Positions 15,794-24,228 are shown, counted from the stretch's first letter. The stretch is 34,297 nt of DNA from Streptomyces albidochromogenes (GCF_005981925.1 NZ_VBVX01000036.1:1-34297), one strand, 5' to 3'. Program-made: numbers and translations. The notes: generated by a model not told the origin, from the letters alone.

Positions 15794-16480
15794 ATGCACA
15801 CGCCAAGCCTTCCCGAAGATCTCGACAACCCGGCCCGACTGTGGGCGCGGGCCGTCACCTTCGCCCTGGTCGAAGAGGCGTGCGGCGACGGGCGGCCCGA
15901 GCACGCGCTCGACGAGCACGGGTTGTGGTGCCATGCGACCGGCGCGTGCGGGTGGTGGCGGCTGACCGTGGTCGAGGGCGGACGTGCCGTCTTCGTCGGC
16001 CAGGACCCGGACGGCAGCCACACCCACATGGACGGCGAGCAGATCGACTTCCTCGCGGGCGGCCCCGACTGGCTGCCCTGGGAACAGCTGCGCGACGACG
16101 CCGAGGGCAACCTCTTCGGCTTCGTCTACTGGTGGGAGAACGGTGCCTGGCACCGCATCCCGTACCCCGGGCAACTACCGGAGGACGGGCTCGAAGGCGC
16201 GGCGCCGTGGGTGGGATCGGAAGAGGAGTTCTGCGCCCTCACGGCCGCCCTGGCGAAGGCCGATGCCCTGACGCGGGAGCAGAGGCGGGACCTGCACGCG
16301 GCAGTCACCCGGTTCCGTGAGCGCGCGGAGGAGCGCACCGTCGGCGAGGCGGACGTGGCGGCCCTTCTGGCCGCCGTGCTTCCCGACGGCGTAGCCCCGA
16401 AGCGGCTCGAGGCAGCGACGGACCTCGCGGTACGGGCCGGCCTCACGGGAACCGCCGCTCCTGAGCGCGCGGTGGGCTAG
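15794..16480 (+). CDS. Hypothetical protein
   Basis: 228 residues from ATG 15794, with AAGGGGGA about ten bases upstream. Residues 15-125 contain LWARAVTFALVEEAC, HALDEHGLWCHATGACGWWR, AVFVGQDPDGSHTHMDG and a GFVYWWENGAWHRIPYPG segment. From about 140 there is a helical acidic/basic region (TAALAKADALTREQRRDLHA). It resembles Streptomyces hypotheticals with Trp-rich N-terminal folds. No signal peptide or transmembrane segment is seen, and I assign no function. Codon use is typical of the genome. Confidence 0.75.
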   Translation: MHTPSLPEDLDNPARLWARAVTFALVEEACGDGRPEHALDEHGLWCHATGACGWWRLTVVEGGRAVFVGQDPDGSHTHMDGEQIDFLAGGPDWLPWEQLRDDAEGNLFGFVYWWENGAWHRIPYPGQLPEDGLEGAAPWVGSEEEFCALTAALAKADALTREQRRDLHAAVTRFRERAEERTVGEADVAALLAAVLPDGVAPKRLEAATDLAVRAGLTGTAAPERAVG

Positions 16481-16567
16481 CAACGCTCAGGTTTTGGTTC
16501 TGCTCCTGGTGAGGGACCGGCGGCAGGTGACGCAGGTGCGGTCCAGCAGCCCCAGGGCTGCAACTAC

Positions 16568-16978
16568 ATGCGCGACTACGAGGTCATCTTCGATGTGGGG
16601 TGTGGCCCCCACCACGGCGAGGCGCCGACCTACCTGCGGTGTCTCTTCCGGTACTGCGTCGAGGCCCGATGCGAGACGTTCCTGGCCGCGAAGACCTGGC
16701 GGGCTTCCTTGGACGACCGTCTCCTCGACCGCGAGACCGCTGACCCCGACCTGGGCGGTATAGGGCATGAATTCTCATACCGATCAGGATTCCTCGGCGG
16801 CCGGCTGCGCGCGCCGGTGTTCCTCGGCGGGGGCGGATCCGGTGGTCGGACCTCGCTGCGCTCTCAGCCGGCGTGCAGAATCCGAAAGCGATCGGGTTGT
16901 GCCGGGTCTCGATCCACGACTTGGATCGGCGTCGACGCCCATTGCCACACACTGATGCCCGGTGTGCGCGAGAACTGA
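16568..16978 (+). CDS. Hypothetical protein, probably C-terminally disrupted
   Basis: 136-codon frame from ATG 16568. The first 65 or so codons have near-uniform G/C third positions and a plausible globular sequence (MRDYEVIFDVGCGPHHGEAP, then LRCLFRYCVEARCETFLAAK, then WRASLDDRLLD). From about 16760 the bias breaks (ATA, CAT, GAA, TCA, CGA) and the rest reads as low-complexity Gly/Arg sequence. It also overlaps the 3' end of the convergent binding-protein gene by 115 bases. I read this as a real gene that has lost its C-terminus. There is no clear ribosome site, and the frame is open upstream to 16480 without another start. Function unknown. Confidence 0.42.
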   Translation: MRDYEVIFDVGCGPHHGEAPTYLRCLFRYCVEARCETFLAAKTWRASLDDRLLDRETADPDLGGIGHEFSYRSGFLGGRLRAPVFLGGGGSGGRTSLRSQPACRIRKRSGCAGSRSTTWIGVDAHCHTLMPGVREN

Positions 16979-17976
16979 ATCCTTCCGCGCGTGCCTTCGA
17001 CTGCGACGCGCGGCCAGGCTCCGGCTGTACGCGCCCGGTCCGCGCCGTGAGAACGCAGCGCTTCGGCGAGGACGGCGATCGTGTCGTACCCCTCGAAGGC
17101 GACGAAGGAGGGCGCTTCGGCCAGCCGCTCACGCAGAGCGGTCTCGACCCGTTCACCGAGCGGGCTGAGGCGCTCGGGCAAGTAGCGCAGGAACGGGATC
17201 GCGGCGCCGTCGTCGCCCAGCAGCGTCGCCCATTCGGCGCACTCCGGTTGCCCGGCCGGGGCACCCATCATGAGGGCGGCGAGGCGCTGGTCGCGGCGGA
17301 CAGCCTTGACGATCGGTACGGCCGGCTCCGGGTGTCCGACCAGAAGAAGCAGGGCTGTCGCCCGACTCTCGACGAGTTCGTCGCACAGGGCCTTGGGGGC
17401 GATTGCGCGTACGTCGAGTTCGATGACGGTGGCGCCGCGTGGAGCGAGGTACTCCCGCAGAATGCGGGTCCCGGATGCCCAGTAGACACTCGGCTCGGTC
17501 GCTACGGCGATGCGGCTGTGGCCCGCGCCGAGGAGGTGGTCCGCGTAGATCTGCCAGCCGTGCGACTGGGCCGGGGCGAGGCGCGCGACCCACTCCGTGG
17601 GCTGTTCGGTGAGCGCGTCGAGTACCGCTGACGAGCAGAGGAACGGCACGCCGAGGGCGTCGGCCCTGGTGGCAGCGGCGCGAGCGACAACGCTGTGGTA
17701 CTCCCCCGCCAAAGCAGCCACGCCCAGGCGAGCCAACTCGTCAACGGCCTCCGCGGCCCTCTGGGGATCAGCCGCGGTGTCTCGGACCACCAGTTCGAGT
17801 GGTCGTCCGGCGACCCCGCCGGCGTTATTGACGTCGGACACGGCCAGCTCGAGCCCAGCGAGCAGGTGTTGGCCTGCCTCGACCCAGCCGGGGCGGGTCA
17901 GCGGGACAAGAGCACCGATCCGGACGGAGGGTCCGTCATTCCGCTCGGCTACGGGTGGCGATGGTGGCGTGCTCAT
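16864..17976 (-). CDS. Type-1 periplasmic-binding-fold protein without signal peptide (LivJ/Peripla_BP_6-like)
   Basis: 370 residues from ATG 17976, with GGGAG about ten bases upstream. From residue 18 it follows the branched-chain amino-acid/amide binding fold: VRIGALVPLTRPGWVEAGQH, then LELAVSDVNNAGGVAGRPLE, LVVRDTAADPQRAAEAVDEL, and ALAGEYHSVVARAAATRADA. Secreted members have a signal or lipobox; here the first 17 residues are polar (STPPSPPVAERNDGPS) and no hydrophobic segment exists, so it should stay in the cytoplasm. No permease or ATPase genes adjoin. That points to a cytosolic ligand sensor, as AmiC is for the amidase operon, or to a decayed transporter part. The former fits its intact length. 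Confidence 0.85.
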   Translation of the reverse strand: MSTPPSPPVAERNDGPSVRIGALVPLTRPGWVEAGQHLLAGLELAVSDVNNAGGVAGRPLELVVRDTAADPQRAAEAVDELARLGVAALAGEYHSVVARAAATRADALGVPFLCSSAVLDALTEQPTEWVARLAPAQSHGWQIYADHLLGAGHSRIAVATEPSVYWASGTRILREYLAPRGATVIELDVRAIAPKALCDELVESRATALLLLVGHPEPAVPIVKAVRRDQRLAALMMGAPAGQPECAEWATLLGDDGAAIPFLRYLPERLSPLGERVETALRERLAEAPSFVAFEGYDTIAVLAEALRSHGADRARTAGAWPRVAVEGTRGRIQFSRTPGISVWQWASTPIQVVDRDPAQPDRFRILHAG

Positions 17977-18106
17977 GCGTTGGCTTCTCCCGTGTGACGA
18001 TCCCGGTCATCTCATCTCGCCTCAGCGGACGCGCCGGGGTGACCTCGCCGGACATGGCATCCCAGCGATTCAGAAGGGGTCTTGCTCGAGATCCGGCGCC
18101 CTGCGC

Positions 18107-18541
18107 TCAGTCCAGGCAGAACTCGTTCCCCTCCGGGTCGGTCATCACGATGATCCCCTCGTCCACCCCATTGGGCTCGAGCCGGGTCAGCCGCTTCGCT
18201 CCCAGCGCCTCCAGCCTTGTGGCCTCCTCCTCCAGCGCGGCCATCCGTACGTCCCCGGTCAAGCCGGGTGCTGCGCGCACGTCCAGGTGCAAGCGGTTCT
18301 TCACCGTCTTTCCCTCGGGGACCTTCTGGAAGTACACCCGCGGCCCCTTGCCGTCCGGATCCGTGATGGCCGACCGGTCGTTGTGGTGCTCAGGCGGTAC
18401 GCCGCACGCCGTCAGCGCGGTCGCCCAGTCGGAGAAGCCCTCGGGCGGCGGCTGGACGCGATAGCCCAGCGCATGCGCCCAGAACTCCGCCTGCGCGCCC
18501 GGATCGGCGCAGTCGTACGTCACTTGGAATTCCTTGGCCAT
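18107..18541 (-). CDS. VOC/glyoxalase-like domain protein
   Basis: 144 residues. The start is ATG 18541, with GGAGG four bases away; an open extension to 18607 is not needed. One VOC (vicinal oxygen chelate) unit: KEFQVTYDCADPGAQAEFWA at the N-terminus, then KNRLHLDVRA with a His at a metal-ligand position, and a C-terminal GIIVMTDPEGNEFCLD with Glu in the usual place. These proteins act in cytoplasmic glyoxalase, dioxygenase or resistance reactions; this subgroup in Streptomyces has no defined substrate. It stands between the binding-protein gene and the stress-protein gene, in the same direction. Confidence 0.87.
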   Translation of the reverse strand: MAKEFQVTYDCADPGAQAEFWAHALGYRVQPPPEGFSDWATALTACGVPPEHHNDRSAITDPDGKGPRVYFQKVPEGKTVKNRLHLDVRAAPGLTGDVRMAALEEEATRLEALGAKRLTRLEPNGVDEGIIVMTDPEGNEFCLD

Positions 18542-18645
18542 GCCGCCTCCGACCGCTCGCAACTCGCCCACGTCCCCGCTCCGGCACCTCCCGGAACGCA
18601 CCGCCATCCTCGCACCACGCGCGGGCTCCCGGTCGCGCCGGTTGA

Positions 18646-19062
18646 TCAGTCGTCGGTCGGGACGCAGAGTACGGGGATCGGGGACATGTGCAGCAGTTTG
18701 TGCGGCGTCGAACCGAGAAGGGCACCACGCATGGGGCTCTCGCCCCAGCTCCCGACGACGATGACGCGGGCCTGGTGGCGGGTCGCGGCTTCGATGAGGG
18801 CCTGGGCCGGTTTCTCGTCGAGGATTTCCACGGTCGTCGGCACGCCCACCGCGTCGGCGGCCTCGACGGCGCGGCCGAGTGCTGTGCGGCCCGCTTGCCG
18901 GATGGCCTCCTGGTGGCTGCGGTACTCCTCGCCCATGCCGCCGAGGGCCGCGGCGCCGTAGACGAGTACCAGCCGCTCGTCGAACGCGTGCGCCACTTCG
19001 ATGGCGACGCGCAGTGCGCGGGCGGCGCCACTGGATTCGTCGTAGCCGAGAACGACCGCCAC
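18646..19062 (-). CDS. Universal stress protein (UspA family)
   Basis: 138 residues, a single USP domain. AVVLGYDES at the start holds the conserved Asp8. The ATP-binding motif G-2x-G-9x-G-S is complete as VVGSWGESPMRGALLGSTP. The C-terminus LLHMSPIPVLCVPTDD is the classic final strand. The GTG start at 19062 is one base after the stop of the permease gene, with AAAGGAG inside the permease end, so it is translationally coupled to that transporter. A USP coupled to an APC permease suggests energy or ligand sensing for the transporter, as seen for some transporter-USP pairs. Confidence 0.93.
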   Translation of the reverse strand: MAVVLGYDESSGAARALRVAIEVAHAFDERLVLVYGAAALGGMGEEYRSHQEAIRQAGRTALGRAVEAADAVGVPTTVEILDEKPAQALIEAATRHQARVIVVGSWGESPMRGALLGSTPHKLLHMSPIPVLCVPTDD

Positions 19063-19063
19063 G

Positions 19064-20557
19064 TCACCGCTCCTTTCCGGGCTCGGCCTCGGACGTCACT
19101 ACACCGGGGCGTTCGGACCAGTAGGTGGGCGAGAGCAGGCGCCAGACGAGCATGATGATCACTCCAGTGGTCGTGATGCCGATGCCGATGACGAGCGGCG
19201 GGCCGAGGCCGAACCAGGAGACGCCGCTGTACGAGTTCTCCGGGTCGGCCATGTCGATGACCGACTCGGCGAGTAGCCACGTCAGCAGTGCGGAGCCGGT
19301 CAGCGGGCCGATCCCGATGAAGAGGAAGTTGCGGAGGCTGTCGGTCAGCCGGCGACGGTAGTAGACCGCGCAGGCCAGGCCGGTGAGGGCGTAGTAGAAC
19401 GCGATGAGCAGGGACAGGGCGGTCAGTGAGTCGAACAGGGCGTTGGTGCTGATCTGGTTGACCGCCAGGTACCAGGCGATGGCCACGGCCGCGACCCACC
19501 AGGTGCTGGTGTGCGGGGTGCGGAAGCGGGGGTGGATGCGGGAGAAGTGACCGGGCAGGGCGTGGCGGCGTGACATGGACAGGATGGTGCGGGAGGCGGG
19601 GATGATCGTGGTCTGGGTCGACGCGAGGGCGGAGGTGGAGACCGCGAGGAGCACGACCCAGTCCCAGCCGCCCATGACTTCCCCGGCGAGCAGGGCGAAG
19701 ATCGCTTCCTCCTCGTCGGCGTTGTCGGTCAGGAAGGTGGTGCCGGCGAACGCGACGACGGCGAAGGCGACCGACACGTACGTCACCAGGAGCACGATGG
19801 TCGACCAGACGCCCGCTCTGCCCGGCGCGGTGGCGGAGTCCTTGACCTCCTCGGTGAGGTTGACCGCCGATTCCCAGCCCCAGTAGATGAACACGCCCAG
19901 CAGGAGTCCGCCGGTCAGGGCCGCGCCTCCGGCGCCGAAGGGGTCGAGCCAGCCGATCGCGGGGGTGATGGACTCGAGCGAGGTGGTTCCGGCGTAGACG
20001 CGGTAGAGGGCCACCGCCGCGAAGACCAGGAGGCAGGCGACCTGGGCGAGGATCAGGACATTCTGCACCTTGGCCGACGCCTCGGTGCCGATGACGCACA
20101 CGGCTGTCATGACCAGGATGAGGAGTACGGTCAGCAGCTGGCGCACCAGCTCGCTCTCGGCCCAGCTGTCCAGGCCGACGGTGAGCAGGCCGAAGGTGAC
20201 CGCGACGTCGGCCAGCGACCCGACGACGAGGACACCGGTCATCGCCACGGCCCAGCCGCCGAGCCAGCCGGCCCACGGTCCCATGGCCCGGGTGACCCAG
20301 GAGAAGGTCGTGCCGCAGTCCTGGTCGACCTTGTTGAGGTAGAAGAACGCCGAGGCGATCAGCAGCATCGGCACGAACGCGGCGAGCATGACGCCGGGGG
20401 CGTACACGCCCACGAGCGCGACGACCGGGCCGATGGCCGCGGCCAGTGAGTACGCCGGGGAGGTGGAGTTCAGGCCGATGACGAGCGCGTCGGTGAAGCC
20501 GATCGCGTCGGGCTTCAGTCCGCGGGGCGGGCGTGCGCCCGCGATGTCGTCGTTCAT
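19064..20557 (-). CDS. APC-superfamily amino acid/polyamine permease
   Basis: 497 residues with about 12 to 14 hydrophobic segments, from ATG 20557 with GAGGG upstream. The N-terminus GFTDALVIGLNSTSPAYSLA is the first APC helix with its unwound G-S/T region. Further signatures are DQDCGTTFSWVTRAMGPWAG, FIYWGWESAVNLTEEVKDSA, and TQTTIIPASRTILSMSRRHA. It matches amino-acid transporters (AAT/ACT-like) that are proton-coupled. It probably imports the substrate of the neighbouring saccharopine-dehydrogenase-like enzyme. A long minus-strand frame through 20957 is an artefact. A 9-bp hairpin at 20645-20670 separates it from that enzyme gene, so its expression may be partly independent. Confidence 0.92.
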   Translation of the reverse strand: MNDDIAGARPPRGLKPDAIGFTDALVIGLNSTSPAYSLAAAIGPVVALVGVYAPGVMLAAFVPMLLIASAFFYLNKVDQDCGTTFSWVTRAMGPWAGWLGGWAVAMTGVLVVGSLADVAVTFGLLTVGLDSWAESELVRQLLTVLLILVMTAVCVIGTEASAKVQNVLILAQVACLLVFAAVALYRVYAGTTSLESITPAIGWLDPFGAGGAALTGGLLLGVFIYWGWESAVNLTEEVKDSATAPGRAGVWSTIVLLVTYVSVAFAVVAFAGTTFLTDNADEEEAIFALLAGEVMGGWDWVVLLAVSTSALASTQTTIIPASRTILSMSRRHALPGHFSRIHPRFRTPHTSTWWVAAVAIAWYLAVNQISTNALFDSLTALSLLIAFYYALTGLACAVYYRRRLTDSLRNFLFIGIGPLTGSALLTWLLAESVIDMADPENSYSGVSWFGLGPPLVIGIGITTTGVIIMLVWRLLSPTYWSERPGVVTSEAEPGKER

Positions 20558-20644
20558 TTTCCCTCGCTTCGAGGTGTCGGCGTGGCTGGTGCTGGGTGGC
20601 CCGCATGAGCGTGAGCGCACGAGAGGGGGTTGACGCCGCGGGGT

Positions 20645-20670
20645 GCCCCGGCCCGCGGAATGGCCGGGGC
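20645..20670 (-). terminator. Intercistronic hairpin between dehydrogenase and permease genes
   Basis: GCCCCGGCC (20645-20653) and GGCCGGGGC (20662-20670) form a perfect 9-bp stem, 8-base loop, 17 bases beyond the dehydrogenase stop. It could terminate part of the transcript or protect the upstream mRNA end. Confidence 0.5.
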
Positions 20671-20686
20671 GTTCGCCGCGTCGGTG

Positions 20687-21898
20687 TTACTGGTCGCGCA
20701 TGCCCCAGGGGGAGCCGTACTCGGTCAGCAGGTCCAGGAAGGGCTGCGGGGTGAAGGCTTCGGGGCCGAGGACGCCGGTGCCGGTCCAGGTGCCCTTCGC
20801 CAGCAGTTCCAGGGCGACGACCGGGTTGATGGCCGTCTGCCAGACCACGGCCTGTGAGCCGTACTCCCGCATGGACCACTGGTTGTCGACCACGTGGTAG
20901 AGGTACACCTCGCGCGCACGACCGTCCTTGGTGCCCTTCACCCAGGTGCCGGCGCACGTCTTGCCGTGCATACGGTCGCCGAGCGTGGCCGGGTCGGGCA
21001 GGCAGGCCGCGACGACGTCACGCGGGGAGACCTCGGCGCCGCCGGGCAGGGTCACCTTCTCGGTACGGTCCAGGCCCAGCTTGTGCAGGGTCTTGAGGGT
21101 CTCGATGAACTCGTCGCCCAGCCCGTACTTGAACGTCACCCGCTCGGCGTCCACCCAGCGCGGGATCAGCAGCACCTCCTCGTGTTCGACGTTGACGCAC
21201 TCGACCGGGCCGATGCCCTCGGGGAAGTCGAAGACCTCCGGTTCGCTGAAGGGAGCGGTGGTGAACCAGCCGCGGTCCTTCTCCCAGATCACCGGCGGGT
21301 TCAGGCACTCCTCGATCGTCGTCCAGATGGAGAAGGACGGCGCGAAGTCGTAGCCGTCGACCGTCAGGTTCGCGCCGTCGCGGACCCCGATCTCCTCGAT
21401 CTCGTCGAACAGCTCCTCCGCCGCGTAACGGGCGAAGACGTCCGAGAGACCGGGCTCCACGCCGACGCCGACGAGCGCGAGCCTGCCGGCCTTCTCCCAG
21501 GCGTCGGCGCGTTCGAACTGACCGTCGCCGAGCTTGGTCCCGCACTCCTCGTACGGGCGCTCGGGGTGACGGGAGGACAGGGACATCGCCATGTCGAGGT
21601 AGTGCGCGCCGGCCGTCAGTGCGGCCTCGAACAGCGGCATGACGAAACGCGGGTCGGTGGCGTTCAGCAGCACATCGCACTGCTCCTGCCGGAGCAGGTC
21701 GGTGACCGCCGCCTGGTCGGAAGCGTCGACGCGTGCCGCGCTGAACCGCGTCTCGCCCGCGTCCAGCGCGGCCACGGCGGCTTCGGCGCGGGAGACGTCG
21801 TAGTCGGCGACCACCATGTGGCCGAAGAAGGAGCGGCGGGCGGCGATCTTGGTGACGGCGGTGCCCACGCCGCCCGCGCCCACAAGCAGTACTCGCAT
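20687..21898 (-). CDS. Saccharopine dehydrogenase-like oxidoreductase
   Basis: 403 residues from ATG 21898, with AAAGG nine bases upstream. The N-terminal Rossmann fold starts RVLLVGAGGVGTAVTKIAAR with GxGxxG, then the Asp at MVVADYDVSRAEA that favours NAD over NADP. Further blocks are CDVLLNATDPRFVMPLFEAA, GAHYLDMA, and a conserved LVGVGVEPGLSDVFARYAAE. This is the saccharopine dehydrogenase/carboxynorspermidine dehydrogenase superfamily. The exact substrate (lysine-, polyamine- or other amino-acid-derived) cannot be told. With the APC permease and USP it forms a minus-strand cluster, divergent from TetR, which probably represses it. Confidence 0.9.
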   Translation of the reverse strand: MRVLLVGAGGVGTAVTKIAARRSFFGHMVVADYDVSRAEAAVAALDAGETRFSAARVDASDQAAVTDLLRQEQCDVLLNATDPRFVMPLFEAALTAGAHYLDMAMSLSSRHPERPYEECGTKLGDGQFERADAWEKAGRLALVGVGVEPGLSDVFARYAAEELFDEIEEIGVRDGANLTVDGYDFAPSFSIWTTIEECLNPPVIWEKDRGWFTTAPFSEPEVFDFPEGIGPVECVNVEHEEVLLIPRWVDAERVTFKYGLGDEFIETLKTLHKLGLDRTEKVTLPGGAEVSPRDVVAACLPDPATLGDRMHGKTCAGTWVKGTKDGRAREVYLYHVVDNQWSMREYGSQAVVWQTAINPVVALELLAKGTWTGTGVLGPEAFTPQPFLDLLTEYGSPWGMRDQ

Positions 21899-21964
21899 GA
21901 AAGAAGCCTTTCATCGGGAAGGCCGAAGCCCTGGGAGCGCCATGAAACGGGCCCGCGTCAAAAA

Positions 21965-21985
21965 CCGTCAACCGCGTTGGCATAA
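21965..21985. promoter_or_regulatory. Divergent promoter region with TetR operator candidate
   Basis: CAACCGCGTTG (21969-21979) is an inverted repeat with CAAC/GTTG arms, in the gap between the divergent dehydrogenase (start 21898) and TetR (start 22013) genes. CATAAGCT (21981-21988) is a possible -10 for TetR. On the minus strand TTGACGG follows. Location fits an operator; the sequence evidence is modest. Confidence 0.35.
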
Positions 21986-22012
21986 GCTGGTGGGCGGCGG
22001 AAGGGAGTGGTC

Positions 22013-22714
22013 ATGGCCAAGAAAGTGGTGCCGGAGACGGACCGGCGCCGCAGGAAACCGACCAAGCAGGGCGTCGTCCTCACGGAGGAGATGATCGTCC
22101 AGACCGCGCTGCGCATGCTGCATGAACACGGCCGGGAAGGGCTGACCGTGCGGCGTCTGGGTGTGGCACTCGGCGCCGATCCGAGCACGCTGTACCGCTA
22201 TTTCCGCGGCACCGACGACCTGACCCTGGCCATCGCCGACGAGCTGATCGGACGCGCCATGCGCGGCTGGCGAGCCAGCGGTGACTGGCGTGCCGACCTG
22301 CGCGAGGTCGGCCTTCGCATCCACACCGCGTACCTCAACCACCCCGAGGCGGCCGTCCTCACCGCCAACCGGGTCAGCGGCCGGGCCAACGAGATCGCCA
22401 CCGACGAGGCCATCCTCGGCATCCTGCGCTCCGCCGGCCTGTCCGATCCCGACGCCGTACGCGTCTACCAGGCGTTCATCGACCTGACCCTCGCCTTCGC
22501 CGCCCTCGACGCCGCCAGCCTCGCCCTCCCGGAAGCGGCCCGTGCGGCCGACGAGGAGGTCTGGCGTGCCACCTATGCGCAGCTCTCCCCCGAGACCCAT
22601 CCGAACATCGCGGCCACCGCTCCCCTGCTGGTCGCCCGCATGAACGACAGCGCCTACCCGACCGCCCTGGGGATGCTGCTCGACAGCGCGGCGGCAACGC
22701 TCGAAGCCGGCTGA
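22013..22714 (+). CDS. TetR family regulator
   Basis: 233 residues from ATG 22013, with AAGGGAG six bases upstream. After a basic leader (KKVVPETDRRRRKPTKQGVV) comes a typical TetR helix-turn-helix: EEMIVQTALRMLHEHGREGL then LGVALGADPSTLYRYFRGTD, where the SxLYRYF recognition helix is intact. Residues 75-230 form the all-helical TetR_C ligand domain. Divergent position and shared promoter region make it the likely regulator of the dehydrogenase-permease-USP cluster. Ligand unknown, though cluster content suggests an amino-acid or amine metabolite. Confidence 0.93.
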   Translation: MAKKVVPETDRRRRKPTKQGVVLTEEMIVQTALRMLHEHGREGLTVRRLGVALGADPSTLYRYFRGTDDLTLAIADELIGRAMRGWRASGDWRADLREVGLRIHTAYLNHPEAAVLTANRVSGRANEIATDEAILGILRSAGLSDPDAVRVYQAFIDLTLAFAALDAASLALPEAARAADEEVWRATYAQLSPETHPNIAATAPLLVARMNDSAYPTALGMLLDSAAATLEAG

Positions 22715-22835
22715 GGGGGCGTTGCGGTCGCCGGTCCGCGCCGTGAAGGACTGCGGTCCGCGCAGCACCGGATCGAAGTGGCTCTCGGCCCGTCGGTGCG
22801 TCAGCGCTCTCCGGTGTCCGCCCGTCCGACCCGCG

Positions 22836-23417
22836 TCACCGCGGCGGCGCCGGCACCGCGTGCTCGCTGAGGAGTGCTTGTCTGCATCGCTCCGAGAAGG
22901 AGATCAGTGACTCCCTCATGGCAACCCTCGCGCCGGAGAGGTCACGCCTCGCGTCCTCCAGGCCCGACCGGCTGCCCGCCTGGCTGTGGTGGGCGAATGC
23001 CCGGTGGGCGAGCACGCCCTGCTGCGCCGTGCTCCGCAAGGCGTACGCCGCGTCCCACACCGCTTCGGGGCCGAACAAGTGCGTGCTGCTGCACGCGATG
23101 ACGAGGGCGTTGCGGGCATCGTCCACCTGGTCGCTCAGGTCGTCGAGGGCGGTGCCCCGGCCGACGGCCACGCGGTACGCCGCGAGCTGGTTCGCCAGGA
23201 CGCTGTAGGCGCGCACCACCTCGCCATAGGCAGCGCGTCGCTCCTGGCGGATCCAGTGGGCGAGTTCGTTGCGCCCCTGGAGCTCGACCTGGCGGGCCGT
23301 GGCCTCGGCCGTCGCCCTGGCACCGGCGACGGCCCCCTGCTTCGCGATGTATCCGCCGAGTACGGCTCCCACCAGTCCGGCCATTCCGGCAATGAGCGCC
23401 GACCATCCCTGATCCAC
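22836..23417 (-). CDS. Membrane-anchored helical hypothetical protein
   Basis: 193 residues from GTG 23417, behind a G-rich ribosome site (GGGGGGAT). An upstream open extension to 23507 is basic and not preferred. Residues 6-28 (SALIAGMAGLVGAVLGGYIA) form one membrane helix with a short outside N-terminus. The rest is a long cytoplasmic helical rod (GARATAEATARQVELQGRNE and onward) with several possible coiled-coil stretches. The pattern of one N-terminal helix plus a long helical domain recurs in uncharacterised Streptomyces proteins. Function unknown. It converges on TetR. Confidence 0.72.
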   Translation of the reverse strand: MDQGWSALIAGMAGLVGAVLGGYIAKQGAVAGARATAEATARQVELQGRNELAHWIRQERRAAYGEVVRAYSVLANQLAAYRVAVGRGTALDDLSDQVDDARNALVIACSSTHLFGPEAVWDAAYALRSTAQQGVLAHRAFAHHSQAGSRSGLEDARRDLSGARVAMRESLISFSERCRQALLSEHAVPAPPR

Positions 23418-23590
23418 TGATCCCCCCGCATCGTCGTATGCAGGTGCGAGGTTACGCGGCGACGGTTCACGAAGCGGCCTTCGCGGTGCGAGTGGCCCCC
23501 TGTGCACGTCGGCCGAACGGCCCGGGCCCGTACGAAACTTCAGCGGGTGCGGCAGCCGTGCACTTCGTGCCTGGACGAGGCCACTGAGCG

Positions 23591-23623
23591 CGTCGGAGGA
23601 GTCGGGGTGGTGTTCCTCCGACG
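23591..23623 (-). terminator. Terminator after XRE-cupin regulator
   Basis: CGTCGGAGGA (23591-23600) and TCCTCCGACG (23614-23623) form a perfect 10-bp stem with a 13-base loop, 19 bases past the XRE-cupin stop. Confidence 0.65.
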
Positions 23624-23641
23624 GGCAGTCCGGTTTACGCC

Positions 23642-24220
23642 TCAGTCGTTCGCCGACGGGCCGGTGCGGACGACCGCCTGGTCACCGTGGGGGCCGAACA
23701 GGTGCAGGATCTCCACCGCTTCGGCGCCGACCGGGCCGAACCAGTGGGGCTCACTGGTGTCGAACTCGGCCACCTCGCCCGGTCGCAAGGTGATCTCGCG
23801 CTCCCCGAGTACGAGGCGCAGCTCGCCGGCGAGTACGTAGAGCCATTCGTAACCGGAATGGGTCACCAGTCTCGGTTCGCGGTGCGCGAGTACCTGCTTG
23901 AAGACCTGGACCCGGCCCGGGTACCGCGTCAGCGGCACGAGGACGTTTCCGCGCTCCCGGCGCAGCGGCTGGAGGTGGATGCGCGGATCACCGGTAGCCG
24001 GAGCCGTCACCAGCTGGTCCAGCGCGACACGGTGGGCCCGGGCCAGCGGGATGAGAAGGTCGAGGGTCGGACGCCGTCGGCCGGACTCCAGGCGCGACAG
24101 CGTGCTCACGGAGACCCCGGTGTCTTCGGCGAGCGTTTCCAGAGTGAGGCCACGGTCGCGCCGCAGGGCGCGCAGCCGTGGCCCGATGCTGTCGAGGAGT
24201 TCCGCGAGTTCGGCGTCCAT
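23642..24220 (-). CDS. XRE-cupin transcriptional regulator
   Basis: 192 residues from ATG 24220. Residues 12-65 are an XRE helix-turn-helix: LRALRRDRGLTLETLAEDTG then SVSTLSRLESGRRRPTLDLL. Residues 110-185 are a cupin barrel (THSGYEWLYVLAGELRLVLG, then EVAEFDTSEPHWFGPVGAEA) with the usual E/H ligand-side pattern. This architecture is common for regulators that sense a small molecule in the cupin domain. It is divergent from a DHA2 exporter gene and very likely controls it. An extended frame to 24499 is rejected because the region upstream is the intergenic promoter. The ribosome site is weak. Confidence 0.9.
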   Translation of the reverse strand: MDAELAELLDSIGPRLRALRRDRGLTLETLAEDTGVSVSTLSRLESGRRRPTLDLLIPLARAHRVALDQLVTAPATGDPRIHLQPLRRERGNVLVPLTRYPGRVQVFKQVLAHREPRLVTHSGYEWLYVLAGELRLVLGEREITLRPGEVAEFDTSEPHWFGPVGAEAVEILHLFGPHGDQAVVRTGPSAND

Positions 24221-24228
24221 GCGGCCAT

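Noticed and set aside
18390..20957. 855-codon minus-strand frame
   Set aside because: Arg/Pro-rich shadow of the permease, stress protein and VOC genes in another frame.
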